DNA of 14,068 bases, taken from the NCBI GenBank assembly GCA_004552515.1, contig SFOF01000038.1, positions 1 through 14,068 of the forward strand, given 5' to 3'. Below are positions 6,432 to 12,966 of this stretch, in pieces. The stretch comes from Clostridiales bacterium. Its GTDB lineage: Bacteria; Bacillota; Clostridia; Christensenellales; Aristaeellaceae. The notes under the pieces are model-generated. The model saw only the letters and a program-made list of their open reading frames with translations. It did no database searches and had not been told where the DNA came from. The translations under genes were made by a program, and so were the position numbers. Each line of letters begins with the position of its first letter. Position 1 is the stretch's first letter.

Positions 6432-6449
6432 GGTTAAACCTCATTAACC
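6432..6449. promoter_or_regulatory. Palindromic operator 3 of the feo divergon
   Basis: GGTTAA-ACCTCA-TTAACC, perfect 6+6 arms. Lies at about +10 to +27 of the feo transcript, a position for repression. No classical Fur box (TGATAATNATTATCA) was seen here. A weaker relative, AGTTAG-N6-CTAATT, lies at 6466-6483 just before the ribosome binding site. Confidence 0.75.
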
Positions 6450-6504
6450 TTTTATAACCCCCGTGAGTTAGATAATGCTAATTGGAGGGAGATGACCTTA
6501 ATTG

Positions 6505-6714
6505 ATGCCGCTGGGAATGGCAAGCGTTGGCGACACGAACATCATCAAGCGGATTACGGGACAGGACGAGGTGAAGCAGCACCTTTCCGAGCTGGGGTTC
6601 GTCGTGGGCGCGCAAGTGACCGTGGTGAACGAGCTGGGCGGAAACCTGATCCTGAACGTCAAGGAAAGCCGCGTCGCGCTGGACAAGACCATGGCGATGC
6701 GCATTATGGTGTAA
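6505..6714 (+). CDS. feoA: FeoA family protein, first copy
   Basis: 69 residues starting MPLGMASVGDT, the usual opening of clostridial FeoA of this subtype. The ATG at 6505 is chosen over the TTG three bases earlier; GGAGGGAG (6484-6491) is somewhat far, about 14 bases, and an ATG at 6492 is out of frame. The SH3-like FeoA fold is seen in the conserved HLSELGFVVGAQVTVVNE block, then NLILNVKESRVALDK and AMRIMV. Small cytoplasmic partner thought to regulate or assemble FeoB at the membrane. First gene of the operon; 93 nt separate it from the second copy. Confidence 0.93.
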   Translation: MPLGMASVGDTNIIKRITGQDEVKQHLSELGFVVGAQVTVVNELGGNLILNVKESRVALDKTMAMRIMV

Positions 6715-6807
6715 CCTGAACGGGACATGAGCGGTCGACGTTCCCGCCGCGCGGCATGGGGCGCGGGAGGGCAGAAAACCGTTTCATAGATAGAGGAGGA
6801 GAAAGGC

Positions 6808-7029
6808 ATGAAGACGCTCAAAGACATCAAGGTTGGAGAACACGCCGTCATCGAGAAACTGCACGGCGAGGGCGCGCTCAAGCGCCGCATCATGGACATG
6901 GGCCTGACCAAGGGCACCGAGGTTTACGTCCGCAAGGTCGCGCCGCTGGGCGATCCCATGGAGCTGACTGTGCGCGGCTACGAGCTGTCCGTCCGCCGCG
7001 GCGACGCCGAGCTGATCGAGGTTCGCTGA
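6808..7029 (+). CDS. feoA: FeoA family protein, second copy
   Basis: 73 residues, start MKTLKDIKVGEHAVIEKL, with GAGGAGG a few bases upstream. Typical FeoA blocks: KRRIMDMGLTKGTEVYVRKVAPLGDPMELTVRGYELSVRR. The DPMELTVRGYELS segment is the classic FeoA core, which is less clear in the first copy, so the two are distinct subtypes rather than a recent duplication. It lies 46 nt before feoB, and probably is the FeoA that contacts FeoB directly; that assignment is inference. Confidence 0.95.
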   Translation: MKTLKDIKVGEHAVIEKLHGEGALKRRIMDMGLTKGTEVYVRKVAPLGDPMELTVRGYELSVRRGDAELIEVR

Positions 7030-7075
7030 TCAAGAGGGTTTTACAATAGGAAAGCATTTCACAGGAGGAGATTTT

Positions 7076-9556
7076 ATGGCCACCATCAAGATCGCGCTGG
7101 CGGGCAACCCGAACTGCGGCAAAACCACGCTGTTCAACGCCCTGACCGGCTCCAACCAGTTCGTCGGCAACTGGCCGGGCGTTACCGTTGAGAAGAAGGA
7201 AGGCAAGCTCAAGAAGCATGACGACGTCGTCATCATGGACTTGCCGGGCATCTACAGCCTGTCCCCCTACACGCTGGAAGAGGTCGTCTCCCGTAACTAC
7301 CTGGTCACCGAGCGTCCGGACGCCATCCTGAACATCATCGACGGCACCAACCTCGAGCGCAACCTGTACCTGACCACTCAGCTGCTGGAGCTGGGCATTC
7401 CGGTGGTCATCGCCGTCAACATGATGGACGTCGTCCGCAAGAGCGGCGACAAGATCAACATCGGCGAGCTGTCCCGTCAGCTGGGCTGCAAGGTCATGGA
7501 GATCTCCGCGCTGAAGGGCGAGGGCATCATGGAAGCGGCCGAGGCGGCCATCGAGGCCTCCAAGACCGTAAAATCGCCCGTGCCCCATCACACGTTCTCC
7601 GGCCCCGTCGAGCACGCCATCGCGCACATCGAGGAGGCGGCCGTCCACACCATGCCCGAGGCGCAGCAGCGCTGGTACGCCATCAAGATCTTTGAGCGCG
7701 ACGAAAAAGTGCTGGAGCAGATCTCCATTCCCGAGGACGTGAAGGCGCACATCGAAGCGGACATAAAGGCCGCCGAGAAGGAGCTGGACGACGACGCGGA
7801 GAGCATCATCACCAATGAGCGCTATGTCTACATCGCCGACGTCATCAAGGCCTGCTACAAGAAGAAAAACTCCGGCAAGCTCTCCACTTCCGACAAGATC
7901 GACCGCGTCGTCACCAACCGCTGGCTGGGTCTGCCGATCTTCATCGCGGTGATGTGGCTGGTTTACTACATCTCCATGAGCACCGTCGGCGCGACACTCA
8001 CGGGCTTCACAAACGACTGCATATTCGGCGACGGCTTCCATCTCTTCGGCAACGGCTCCTCCGAATATGACGCGGCCGCCGAGGCCTACGGCGACACCGA
8101 CGCGATCATCGACGCGTTCATGGCCGAGTACGGCACCGACGAAATGGCCGCCGCGCTGGACAGCGAGGCCGAGGATTACGACGAGGAAGCCGCCAAGGCC
8201 GCCCTTACCGAGCTGGTCGCCGCAACGCCCGACGACGCGAGCGTCACCTATGAGACGCAGGACGAGGAAACCCTTGAGGTGACCAAGTATGAGGACACCA
8301 AGAAGGACGTTCTGGTTGAGGCCGTCGCTCAGTGGGAAAACACCGAGTATAAGGACGCCTATGGCGCGCCCGACACCTCCGCCTACGGCGTCTGGGTGCC
8401 CGGTATCCCGGTGCTGCTGGGCAATCTGCTTGAAAAGGTCAACTGCGCCGAGTGGCTCAGCGGCCTGATCCTGGACGGCATCGTCGCCGGCGTGGGCGCG
8501 GTTCTGGGCTTCGTGCCGCAGATGCTGGTTCTCTTCCTCCTGCTGGCGTTCCTGGAGGCCTGCGGCTACATGGCCCGTATCGCCTTCGTTCTGGACCGTA
8601 TCTTCCGCAAGTTCGGTCTCTCCGGCAAGAGCTTCATCCCGATCCTGATCGGCACCGGCTGCGGCATCCCCGGCATCATGGCTTCCCGTACCATCGAGAA
8701 CCAGCGTGACCGCCGCATGACCATCATCACCACCACGTTCATCCCCTGCGGCGCGAAGACCCCCTTCATCGCCATGATCGCGGGCGCGCTGTTCGGCGGC
8801 TCCGCCTGGGTGGCCACCTCCGCCTACTTCATCGGCATGGCCGCCATCATCGTGTCCGGCATCATCCTCAAGAAGACCAAGATGTTCGCCGGCGATCCCG
8901 CTCCGTTCGTCATGGAGCTGCCCGCCTATCACTGGCCGACGCTGGGCAACGTCCTGCGCAGTATGTGGGAGCGCGGCTGGAGCTTCATCAAGAAGGCCGG
9001 CACGATCATACTGCTGTCCACCATCGTCGTCTGGTTCACCACTTACTTCGGCTGGGTCGACGGCACGTTCCAGATGCTGACCGAGGAACAGATCGACGGC
9101 TCCATCCTGGCCAAGATCGGCGGCGCGATCGCCTGGATCTTCACGCCTCTGGGCTGGGGCAACTGGCAGGCTGCCGTCGCGTCCATCACCGGCCTGGTCG
9201 CCAAGGAGAACATCGTCGGCACGCTGGGCATCCTGTACGGCGGCGCGGAAACCTATCAGAACCTGGCGCTGGCCTTCACCGGCATCACCGGCTTCTCCTT
9301 CATGGTCTTCAACCTGCTGTGCGCGCCCTGCTTCGCGGCCATGGGCGCCATCAAGCGCGAGATGAACAACGCCAAGTGGACCTGGTTCGCCATCGGCTAT
9401 CAGTGCGGCTTCGCCTATCTGATCGCCCTGATGATCAATCAGTTCGGCAATCTGTTCACCGGCCACGTCAATGTGATCGGCCTGATCGCCGCCATCATCG
9501 TGCTGGTGGGTATGATCTACATGCTCGTGCGCAAGAATAAATACGAAAACGCCTGA
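7076..9556 (+). CDS. feoB: Ferrous iron transporter FeoB with acidic insertion
   Basis: 826 residues, Fe(II) importer of the cell membrane. N-terminal G domain: G1 GNPNCGKT (10-17), G2 Thr37 in PGVTVEKKEG, G3 DLPG (55-58), G4 NMMD (115-118), G5 SAL (144-146), then the helical dissociation-inhibitor-like domain. The membrane part has the Gate motifs GTGCGIPGIMASRTIEN and FIPCGAKTPFI with their conserved cysteines, and the second Gate region with ASITGLVAKENIVGT. Unusual is a soluble, very acidic stretch at about residues 330-437 (nt 8063-8386) between the first helix (IFIAVMWLVYYISM) and the next, GIPVLLGNLLEKV. Most FeoB proteins have a short loop there, which explains the large size. Start has AGGAGG upstream. 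Confidence 0.98.
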   Translation: MATIKIALAGNPNCGKTTLFNALTGSNQFVGNWPGVTVEKKEGKLKKHDDVVIMDLPGIYSLSPYTLEEVVSRNYLVTERPDAILNIIDGTNLERNLYLTTQLLELGIPVVIAVNMMDVVRKSGDKINIGELSRQLGCKVMEISALKGEGIMEAAEAAIEASKTVKSPVPHHTFSGPVEHAIAHIEEAAVHTMPEAQQRWYAIKIFERDEKVLEQISIPEDVKAHIEADIKAAEKELDDDAESIITNERYVYIADVIKACYKKKNSGKLSTSDKIDRVVTNRWLGLPIFIAVMWLVYYISMSTVGATLTGFTNDCIFGDGFHLFGNGSSEYDAAAEAYGDTDAIIDAFMAEYGTDEMAAALDSEAEDYDEEAAKAALTELVAATPDDASVTYETQDEETLEVTKYEDTKKDVLVEAVAQWENTEYKDAYGAPDTSAYGVWVPGIPVLLGNLLEKVNCAEWLSGLILDGIVAGVGAVLGFVPQMLVLFLLLAFLEACGYMARIAFVLDRIFRKFGLSGKSFIPILIGTGCGIPGIMASRTIENQRDRRMTIITTTFIPCGAKTPFIAMIAGALFGGSAWVATSAYFIGMAAIIVSGIILKKTKMFAGDPAPFVMELPAYHWPTLGNVLRSMWERGWSFIKKAGTIILLSTIVVWFTTYFGWVDGTFQMLTEEQIDGSILAKIGGAIAWIFTPLGWGNWQAAVASITGLVAKENIVGTLGILYGGAETYQNLALAFTGITGFSFMVFNLLCAPCFAAMGAIKREMNNAKWTWFAIGYQCGFAYLIALMINQFGNLFTGHVNVIGLIAAIIVLVGMIYMLVRKNKYENA

Positions 9557-9573
9557 AAGTGAGGTTTTGAGCA

Positions 9574-9708
9574 ATGGCAACAATCATCGTCGGCGGCATA
9601 CTGCTCGCCATAATCGGTCTGGTCATATGGAAAATGGTGCGCGATAAGAAGAACGGCAACTCCAGCTGCGGCGGCGATTGCGCCCACTGCAAGGGCAACT
9701 GCCATTAG
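9574..9708 (+). CDS. FeoB-associated Cys-rich membrane protein
   Basis: 44 residues, MATIIVGGILLAIIGLVIWK as a single membrane helix, then a basic segment (MVRDKKNGNSS) and the Cys-rich tail CGGDCAHCKGNCH with four cysteines and two histidines. This is the well-known small partner encoded right after feoB in Bacillota; the tail could bind or pass on Fe(II). It starts 17 nt after the feoB stop with GTGAGG upstream. By the positive-inside rule the Cys-rich tail is cytoplasmic. The exact role is not established. Confidence 0.92.
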   Translation: MATIIVGGILLAIIGLVIWKMVRDKKNGNSSCGGDCAHCKGNCH

Positions 9709-9720
9709 TCCACAGCCTTC

Positions 9721-9754
9721 ATGGGGGATGCGAGCTCCGCATCCCCCATTTTTT
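9721..9754 (+). terminator. Strong intrinsic terminator of the feo operon
   Basis: A 12-bp perfect stem, ATGGGGGATGCG (9721-9732) with CGCATCCCCCAT (9738-9749), five-base loop and T-run 9749-9754. It lies 13 nt after the Cys-rich gene, so the regulator downstream needs read-through or its own promoter. Confidence 0.95.
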
Positions 9755-9832
9755 AGAAACGACATGAGAGTGTGCCCTGCACTCTATGGAGGGACGTGAC
9801 GAGCCATCTCATATTCACTCATTCGCTGCCTG

Positions 9833-10183
9833 TTGGCCGTGCTGGCCCTCTCGGACGCCTATGACACAGTGCTTTCGAAGAACGTGGCGCACCTGCTGGG
9901 CATCAAGCGTCCGACCGTCCACCACGCGCTCGAGGTGCTCCAGGAGAAGGGCCTGATCCGCAAGGAGCTTTACGGCGACGTGCGCCTGACCGAGGAAGGC
10001 CGCGCGCTGGCCATGGAGCTGGAGACGCAGCGCGACGAGCTTTCCGTGCTGTTCTGCAGGAGCTTCTCCCTCTCGCCCGAGGAGGCCGTAAAGGCGGCGC
10101 TGCTGCTGATCAGCGAGCTGAACGACGAAAGCATCGGCAAGCTGCGCGGGGCCTTTCGGGCCATGCCGCGCGAGGCCAAATAG
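9833..10183 (+). CDS. DtxR-like winged-helix regulator with uncertain start
   Basis: At least 116 residues. The winged helix is clear: KNVAHLLGIKRPTVHHALEVLQEKGLI, then wing ELYGDVRLTEEGRALA, the pattern of DtxR/MntR N-terminal domains. The C-terminal part (FSLSPEEAVKAALLLISELNDESI) resembles the dimerisation region, but the metal ligands expected there (the Cys-Glu-His run of the second helix) are absent. The given start is a TTG without a ribosome binding site. GGAGGG at 9788-9793 is followed in this frame only by ATC at 9806 and ATT at 9821; the open frame begins at 9800. Translation from 9806 gives 125 residues and completes the first helix (SYSLIRCLLAVLALS). The start is therefore a rare codon, lost, or hidden by a sequence error. 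Possibly the regulator of the feo divergon. Confidence 0.7.
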   Translation: MAVLALSDAYDTVLSKNVAHLLGIKRPTVHHALEVLQEKGLIRKELYGDVRLTEEGRALAMELETQRDELSVLFCRSFSLSPEEAVKAALLLISELNDESIGKLRGAFRAMPREAK

Positions 10184-10194
10184 CGCAAAACCTT

Positions 10195-10230
10195 AAAGGC
10201 TCTCCCGATTTGTTTCGAGAGAGCCTTTTT
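10195..10230. terminator. Intrinsic terminator, probably shared by the convergent regulator genes
   Basis: AAAGGCTCTC (10195-10204) pairs perfectly with GAGAGCCTTT (10219-10228) around a 14-nt loop. T5 follows on the plus strand (10226-10230). On the minus strand the U-run is weaker (TTTAAGGTTTT) but could serve the AraC-family gene, whose stop is 11 bases away. Confidence 0.85.
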
Positions 10231-10240
10231 GTATGCCGTT

Positions 10241-11038
10241 CTACTGGTCGTTTCTGCGCCTGTACTGCGAGGGCGGCGCGCCGTATTTCCGCTTAAACGC
10301 CTTGCTCAGGTGAAATTCGTCGCAGAAGCCGAGCGTCGCGGCGATCTCGGCCAGGCGCACGTCCGGCTCCAGCTCGATCTGCCGCGCGGCCATCTCCAGC
10401 TTGCGGTTCATCTGATATTTCGCAAACGACTGGCCGACGGCGCGGTTCATGGCGTTCTCGACGGTGCGCACGCTCACATGGAGCGCCTCGGCGGCCTCGC
10501 TCACCCGCAGCGTGCGATGCGGCTCGGCGTTAATCAGCGCGACGATGCGCCCGGCCAGATCGCCCCCGTCCGCTTCCGCCGCGTCGCCGAGGGAAAGGAT
10601 CAGCAGATTGACCAGCGCGCTCAGCCGCGCCTCCTTATGCGGCCTGTCGCTCCAGTAGACCGATACGATCTCCTCAAAATAGCGCCGAACCTCGGGAGCG
10701 GAGCGCGCCGACAGCCGCGTGGGCAGGCGCAGGGCGCGCGGATTATCCGGCCGGTCGCCGCGCTCGCAGGAGATATGGATGCAGAATGTGCGCGTCCCCG
10801 GCTTGCAGGGCAGGCGGGTGTAGTGATGATGCCCTGCCGTGAGCAGCAGCACGTCGTCGCGCTCGAGCGGGTATTCCGTCTCGCCCTCGGTGATCGCCCA
10901 TGCGCCCTCGCGCAGATAGATGAGATCGTGATGCGTCAGCACGCGGTCGAGATAGAGCGGCTCCGTCGCCTGCTCGTAATAATGGGAGGCCGCCGCCGCC
11001 ACGCGCCGCGCCTGCGACAGATCAAAGCTGATGGCCAT
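10241..11038 (-). CDS. AraC-family transcriptional regulator
   Basis: 265 residues from the ATG at 11038, chosen because AAGGAG is seven bases upstream; the longer frame has no ribosome binding site and no family sequence. N-terminal cupin-like sensor domain (about 30-95) with HHDLIYLREGAWAITEGE, LERDDVLLLTAGHHHYTRLP and a His cluster at 70-72, typical of sugar- or small-molecule-sensing AraC proteins. C-terminal double HTH: first LRVSEAAEALHVSVRTVENAMNR (178-199), second VRLAEIAATLGFCDEFHLSKAFKRKYG (227-253), ending PPSQYRR. It is divergent from the dehydrogenase operon at 11224 and may control it. The effector is unknown. Confidence 0.94.
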   Translation of the reverse strand: MAISFDLSQARRVAAAASHYYEQATEPLYLDRVLTHHDLIYLREGAWAITEGETEYPLERDDVLLLTAGHHHYTRLPCKPGTRTFCIHISCERGDRPDNPRALRLPTRLSARSAPEVRRYFEEIVSVYWSDRPHKEARLSALVNLLILSLGDAAEADGGDLAGRIVALINAEPHRTLRVSEAAEALHVSVRTVENAMNRAVGQSFAKYQMNRKLEMAARQIELEPDVRLAEIAATLGFCDEFHLSKAFKRKYGAPPSQYRRRNDQ

Positions 11039-11057
11039 AGCATTTCTCCTTGCCGTT

Positions 11058-11068
11058 TTATACATGAT
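11058..11068. repeat. Direct repeat TTATACATGAT, copy 1
   Basis: An 11-base exact match to 11158-11168, starting exactly 100 bp earlier in the same intergenic region. On the minus strand it makes a TATAAA -10-like element but without a -35 at proper distance. Could be an AraC half-site or an old promoter copy. Confidence 0.45.
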
Positions 11069-11127
11069 TCTCTGTTCAAAGCGCCATGGACGCGCGCCCG
11101 AAATCGCGCTATGATAAAGGCAGGCTG

Positions 11128-11143
11128 GACGGCTCGAGCCGTC
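11128..11143. promoter_or_regulatory. Perfect 16-bp palindrome in the araC-type/dehydrogenase intergenic region
   Basis: GACGGCTCGAGCCGTC, perfectly self-complementary. It covers about +8 to +23 of the predicted AraC-gene transcript and lies upstream of the quinone oxidoreductase gene. Candidate operator; AraC proteins more often use direct repeats, so another dimeric regulator is possible. Confidence 0.5.
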
Positions 11144-11156
11144 TGACCGCATCCCT

Positions 11157-11185
11157 ATTATACATGATCACATTCCGAATGACAA
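11157..11185 (-). promoter_or_regulatory. Promoter of the AraC-family gene
   Basis: On the minus strand: TTGTCA (11185-11180), 17 nt, TATAAT (11162-11157); 11 of 12 consensus bases. Predicted start near 11150 and a leader of about 110 nt. The second TTATACATGAT copy overlaps the -10. Confidence 0.75.
11158..11168. repeat. Direct repeat TTATACATGAT, copy 2
   Basis: Exact match to 11058-11068. Overlaps the minus-strand -10 box, so a protein bound here would affect the AraC-gene promoter. Confidence 0.45.
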
Positions 11186-11223
11186 GCGGTTCGTCCGCTG
11201 AAATGCAAAAAGGAGGACTTATC

Positions 11224-12207
11224 ATGCACGCCATACTCAAGGGTCAGGATGAAAAGCTGCACTGGACGGAAGTTCCCGATCCCACGCTGCGCGAGGACGA
11301 CGTTCTGCTCGAAATCCACGCCGCCGCGCTCAACCGCGCCGATCTGCTCCAGCGCGCGGGGCAGTATCCCCCGCCTCCCGGCTGGCCGGAATGGTACGGT
11401 CTGGAGGCCGCGGGCGTCATCAGGGCGCTGGGCGCAAAGGCGCAGGCCGAGGGCAAATGGCGTGTCGGCGACGAGGTGTGCGCGCTGCTGGGCGGCGGCG
11501 GCTATGCCGAGTATGTGGCCGTGCCCGCCGATATGCTCATGCCCATCCCGAAGGGGCTGTCCATGGAGGAAGCCGCGGCGCTGCCCGAGGTGTTCGGCGC
11601 GGCGTATCTGTTCCTGTTCATAGAGGGCAGGCTCAAGGCGGGCGACACGCTGCTGATGATGGCCGGCGCGGGCGGATTGGCCAGCGTGGTCATTCCCATG
11701 GCGAAGGCGTTCGGCGCGCGCGTCATAACGACGGTTCTCAACGACGAGCAGGCCGCGGCCATCGCGCCGCTGGGCGCAGAGCGCGTCGTCGTCACAAGCC
11801 GCGAGCGCCTTGAGGACGTGATGCGCGAGGAGCTGGACGCCGGGCATGGCGTGGACATCTGCATAGACTGCCTGGGCGGCGAAACGGTCGGCAAATGCCT
11901 GCCTTACATGAATCGCCTCGGCCGCTGGATCATGATCGCCACGCTGGCCAGCGACGTGAGCAATGTCAACCTGAAGGCCATGTATGTGCGCGGCACGCGC
12001 CTGATCGGCACGACGCTGCGCAGCCGCTCCTCTGAAGAGAAGGGACAGATCCTCGGCGCGATGGTGAACACGCTCTGGCCGAAGGTCGAAAGCGGCGAAA
12101 TTCGCCCGACGATCTGCAAGGTGTTCCCCATCGAGCAGGCGGAAGAGGCTCAGGCGCTCATGGCGTCCGGCCGGCACGTCGGAAAAATCGTGCTGAAGGT
12201 GAAATAA
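11224..12207 (+). CDS. Zinc-independent NAD(P)H quinone oxidoreductase-like protein (MDR superfamily)
   Basis: 327 residues from the ATG at 11224 with AGGAGG seven bases upstream; the longer frame lacks a ribosome binding site. GroES-like N-terminus: PDPTLREDDVLLEIHAAALN, NRADLLQRAGQYPPPPGWPE (37-56), GLEAAGV (59-65), which is the TP53I3/PIG3 quinone oxidoreductase subgroup. No structural or catalytic zinc ligands of alcohol dehydrogenases. The nucleotide loop reads AGAGGLAS (147-154) where the family usually has GASGVG, so the last glycine is Ala. PEVFGAAY at 121-128 is the usual family block. Expected to reduce quinones or enones with NADPH. First gene of a three-gene operon; the next starts 15 nt later. 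Confidence 0.9.
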   Translation: MHAILKGQDEKLHWTEVPDPTLREDDVLLEIHAAALNRADLLQRAGQYPPPPGWPEWYGLEAAGVIRALGAKAQAEGKWRVGDEVCALLGGGGYAEYVAVPADMLMPIPKGLSMEEAAALPEVFGAAYLFLFIEGRLKAGDTLLMMAGAGGLASVVIPMAKAFGARVITTVLNDEQAAAIAPLGAERVVVTSRERLEDVMREELDAGHGVDICIDCLGGETVGKCLPYMNRLGRWIMIATLASDVSNVNLKAMYVRGTRLIGTTLRSRSSEEKGQILGAMVNTLWPKVESGEIRPTICKVFPIEQAEEAQALMASGRHVGKIVLKVK

Positions 12208-12222
12208 AAGGAGGACATTCCC

Positions 12223-12966
12223 ATGCGGTTTGAAAACAGAACGGCGATCATCACCGGCGCGGCCTCGGGCATGGGGCTGTGCGCGTCTCAGGAAATGGCG
12301 AAGGAGGGCGCGATCGTCTACATGGTGGACGTGAACGAAGCGCGCGTGACCGAGCTGGCGCAGGAAATCGTCAGCGCGGGCGGACGCGCCGTGCCCTGCC
12401 CGTGCGATGTGCGCGATTTCGATCAGATTCAGGCCGTCGTCAACAAATGCCTGACCGACGAGGGGCACGTCGATATCGTGATCAACTTTGCCGGCGGCTT
12501 TCCGGCGCGTATGTGCGGCTGCAAGGACGGCGCGTTCATCCATACGCCGCTCGATGTGCTCGACTGGGGCATTGCGGTCAACTTCCGCGCGCCCATGCTG
12601 TTCGCCCGCGCGGTCATGGAGCCTATGATGAATCAGAAGAAGGGCGTGATCATCAACATCGGCTCTGTGGACGGCGAAACGGGCGGCGCGGTCGATTATG
12701 CCGCCGAGAAGAGCGGCCTGACCTACGGCCTGACCAAGGCGCTGGCCCGCATCGGCGCGCCCTACGGCGTGCGCTGCTGCGCCGTCTCGCCCGGCCCGGT
12801 GCTCACCCGCGCGGCCATGAGCAACATGAAAACCGCGCTGGGGCGCGCCGCCGAGCCGATCGAGATCGTCAAGCTGGTCATGTATCTCTGCTCGGACGAC
12901 GCGGCGTTCATCACCGGCACGAACTACAACATCGAGGGCGGCCGCGTGCTGCTCAACAACGCATGA
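12223..12966 (+). CDS. Short-chain dehydrogenase/reductase (SDR)
   Basis: 247 residues, classical SDR length. Cofactor motif TGAASGMG (11-18), Asp36 at the end of the second strand suggesting NAD(H), NFAGG (88-92) for NNAG, Asn120, and the catalytic set Ser148, Tyr159 and Lys163 in YAAEK. SPGPVLT (189-195) closes the active site region; the C-terminal NIEGG block is normal. A small Cys-containing insertion (RMCGCKDGAFIHT, 96-108) follows the NFAGG strand. A cytoplasmic oxidoreductase acting on an alcohol or ketone; substrate unknown. AAGGAGG is eight bases before the ATG. The stop overlaps the next gene by four bases (ATGA). Confidence 0.95.
   Translation: MRFENRTAIITGAASGMGLCASQEMAKEGAIVYMVDVNEARVTELAQEIVSAGGRAVPCPCDVRDFDQIQAVVNKCLTDEGHVDIVINFAGGFPARMCGCKDGAFIHTPLDVLDWGIAVNFRAPMLFARAVMEPMMNQKKGVIINIGSVDGETGGAVDYAAEKSGLTYGLTKALARIGAPYGVRCCAVSPGPVLTRAAMSNMKTALGRAAEPIEIVKLVMYLCSDDAAFITGTNYNIEGGRVLLNNA

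Noticed and set aside
6264..6449. Reading the palindromes as standard DtxR/IdeR, Rex or Fur boxes
   Set aside because: Arm spacing is N8 between GGTTA and TAACC versus N3 in DtxR boxes, and N6 versus N4 in Rex boxes; no TGATAAT-N-ATTATCA Fur pattern is present.
6492..6719. Small open frame starting at ATG 6492, nearer the GGAGGG
   Set aside because: It is out of frame with FeoA and its translation resembles no family; FeoA at 6505 has the expected N-terminus.
6890..9583. Minus-strand open frame of 897 codons antisense to feoB
   Set aside because: FeoB is unmistakable on the plus strand; the antisense translation is repetitive Asp/His/Gly/Val sequence without domains or a ribosome binding site.
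12279..12962. Upstream extension of the hydrolase frame through the SDR gene
   Set aside because: This part is an out-of-frame reading of the SDR; the hydrolase sequence begins at the overlapping ATG 12963.
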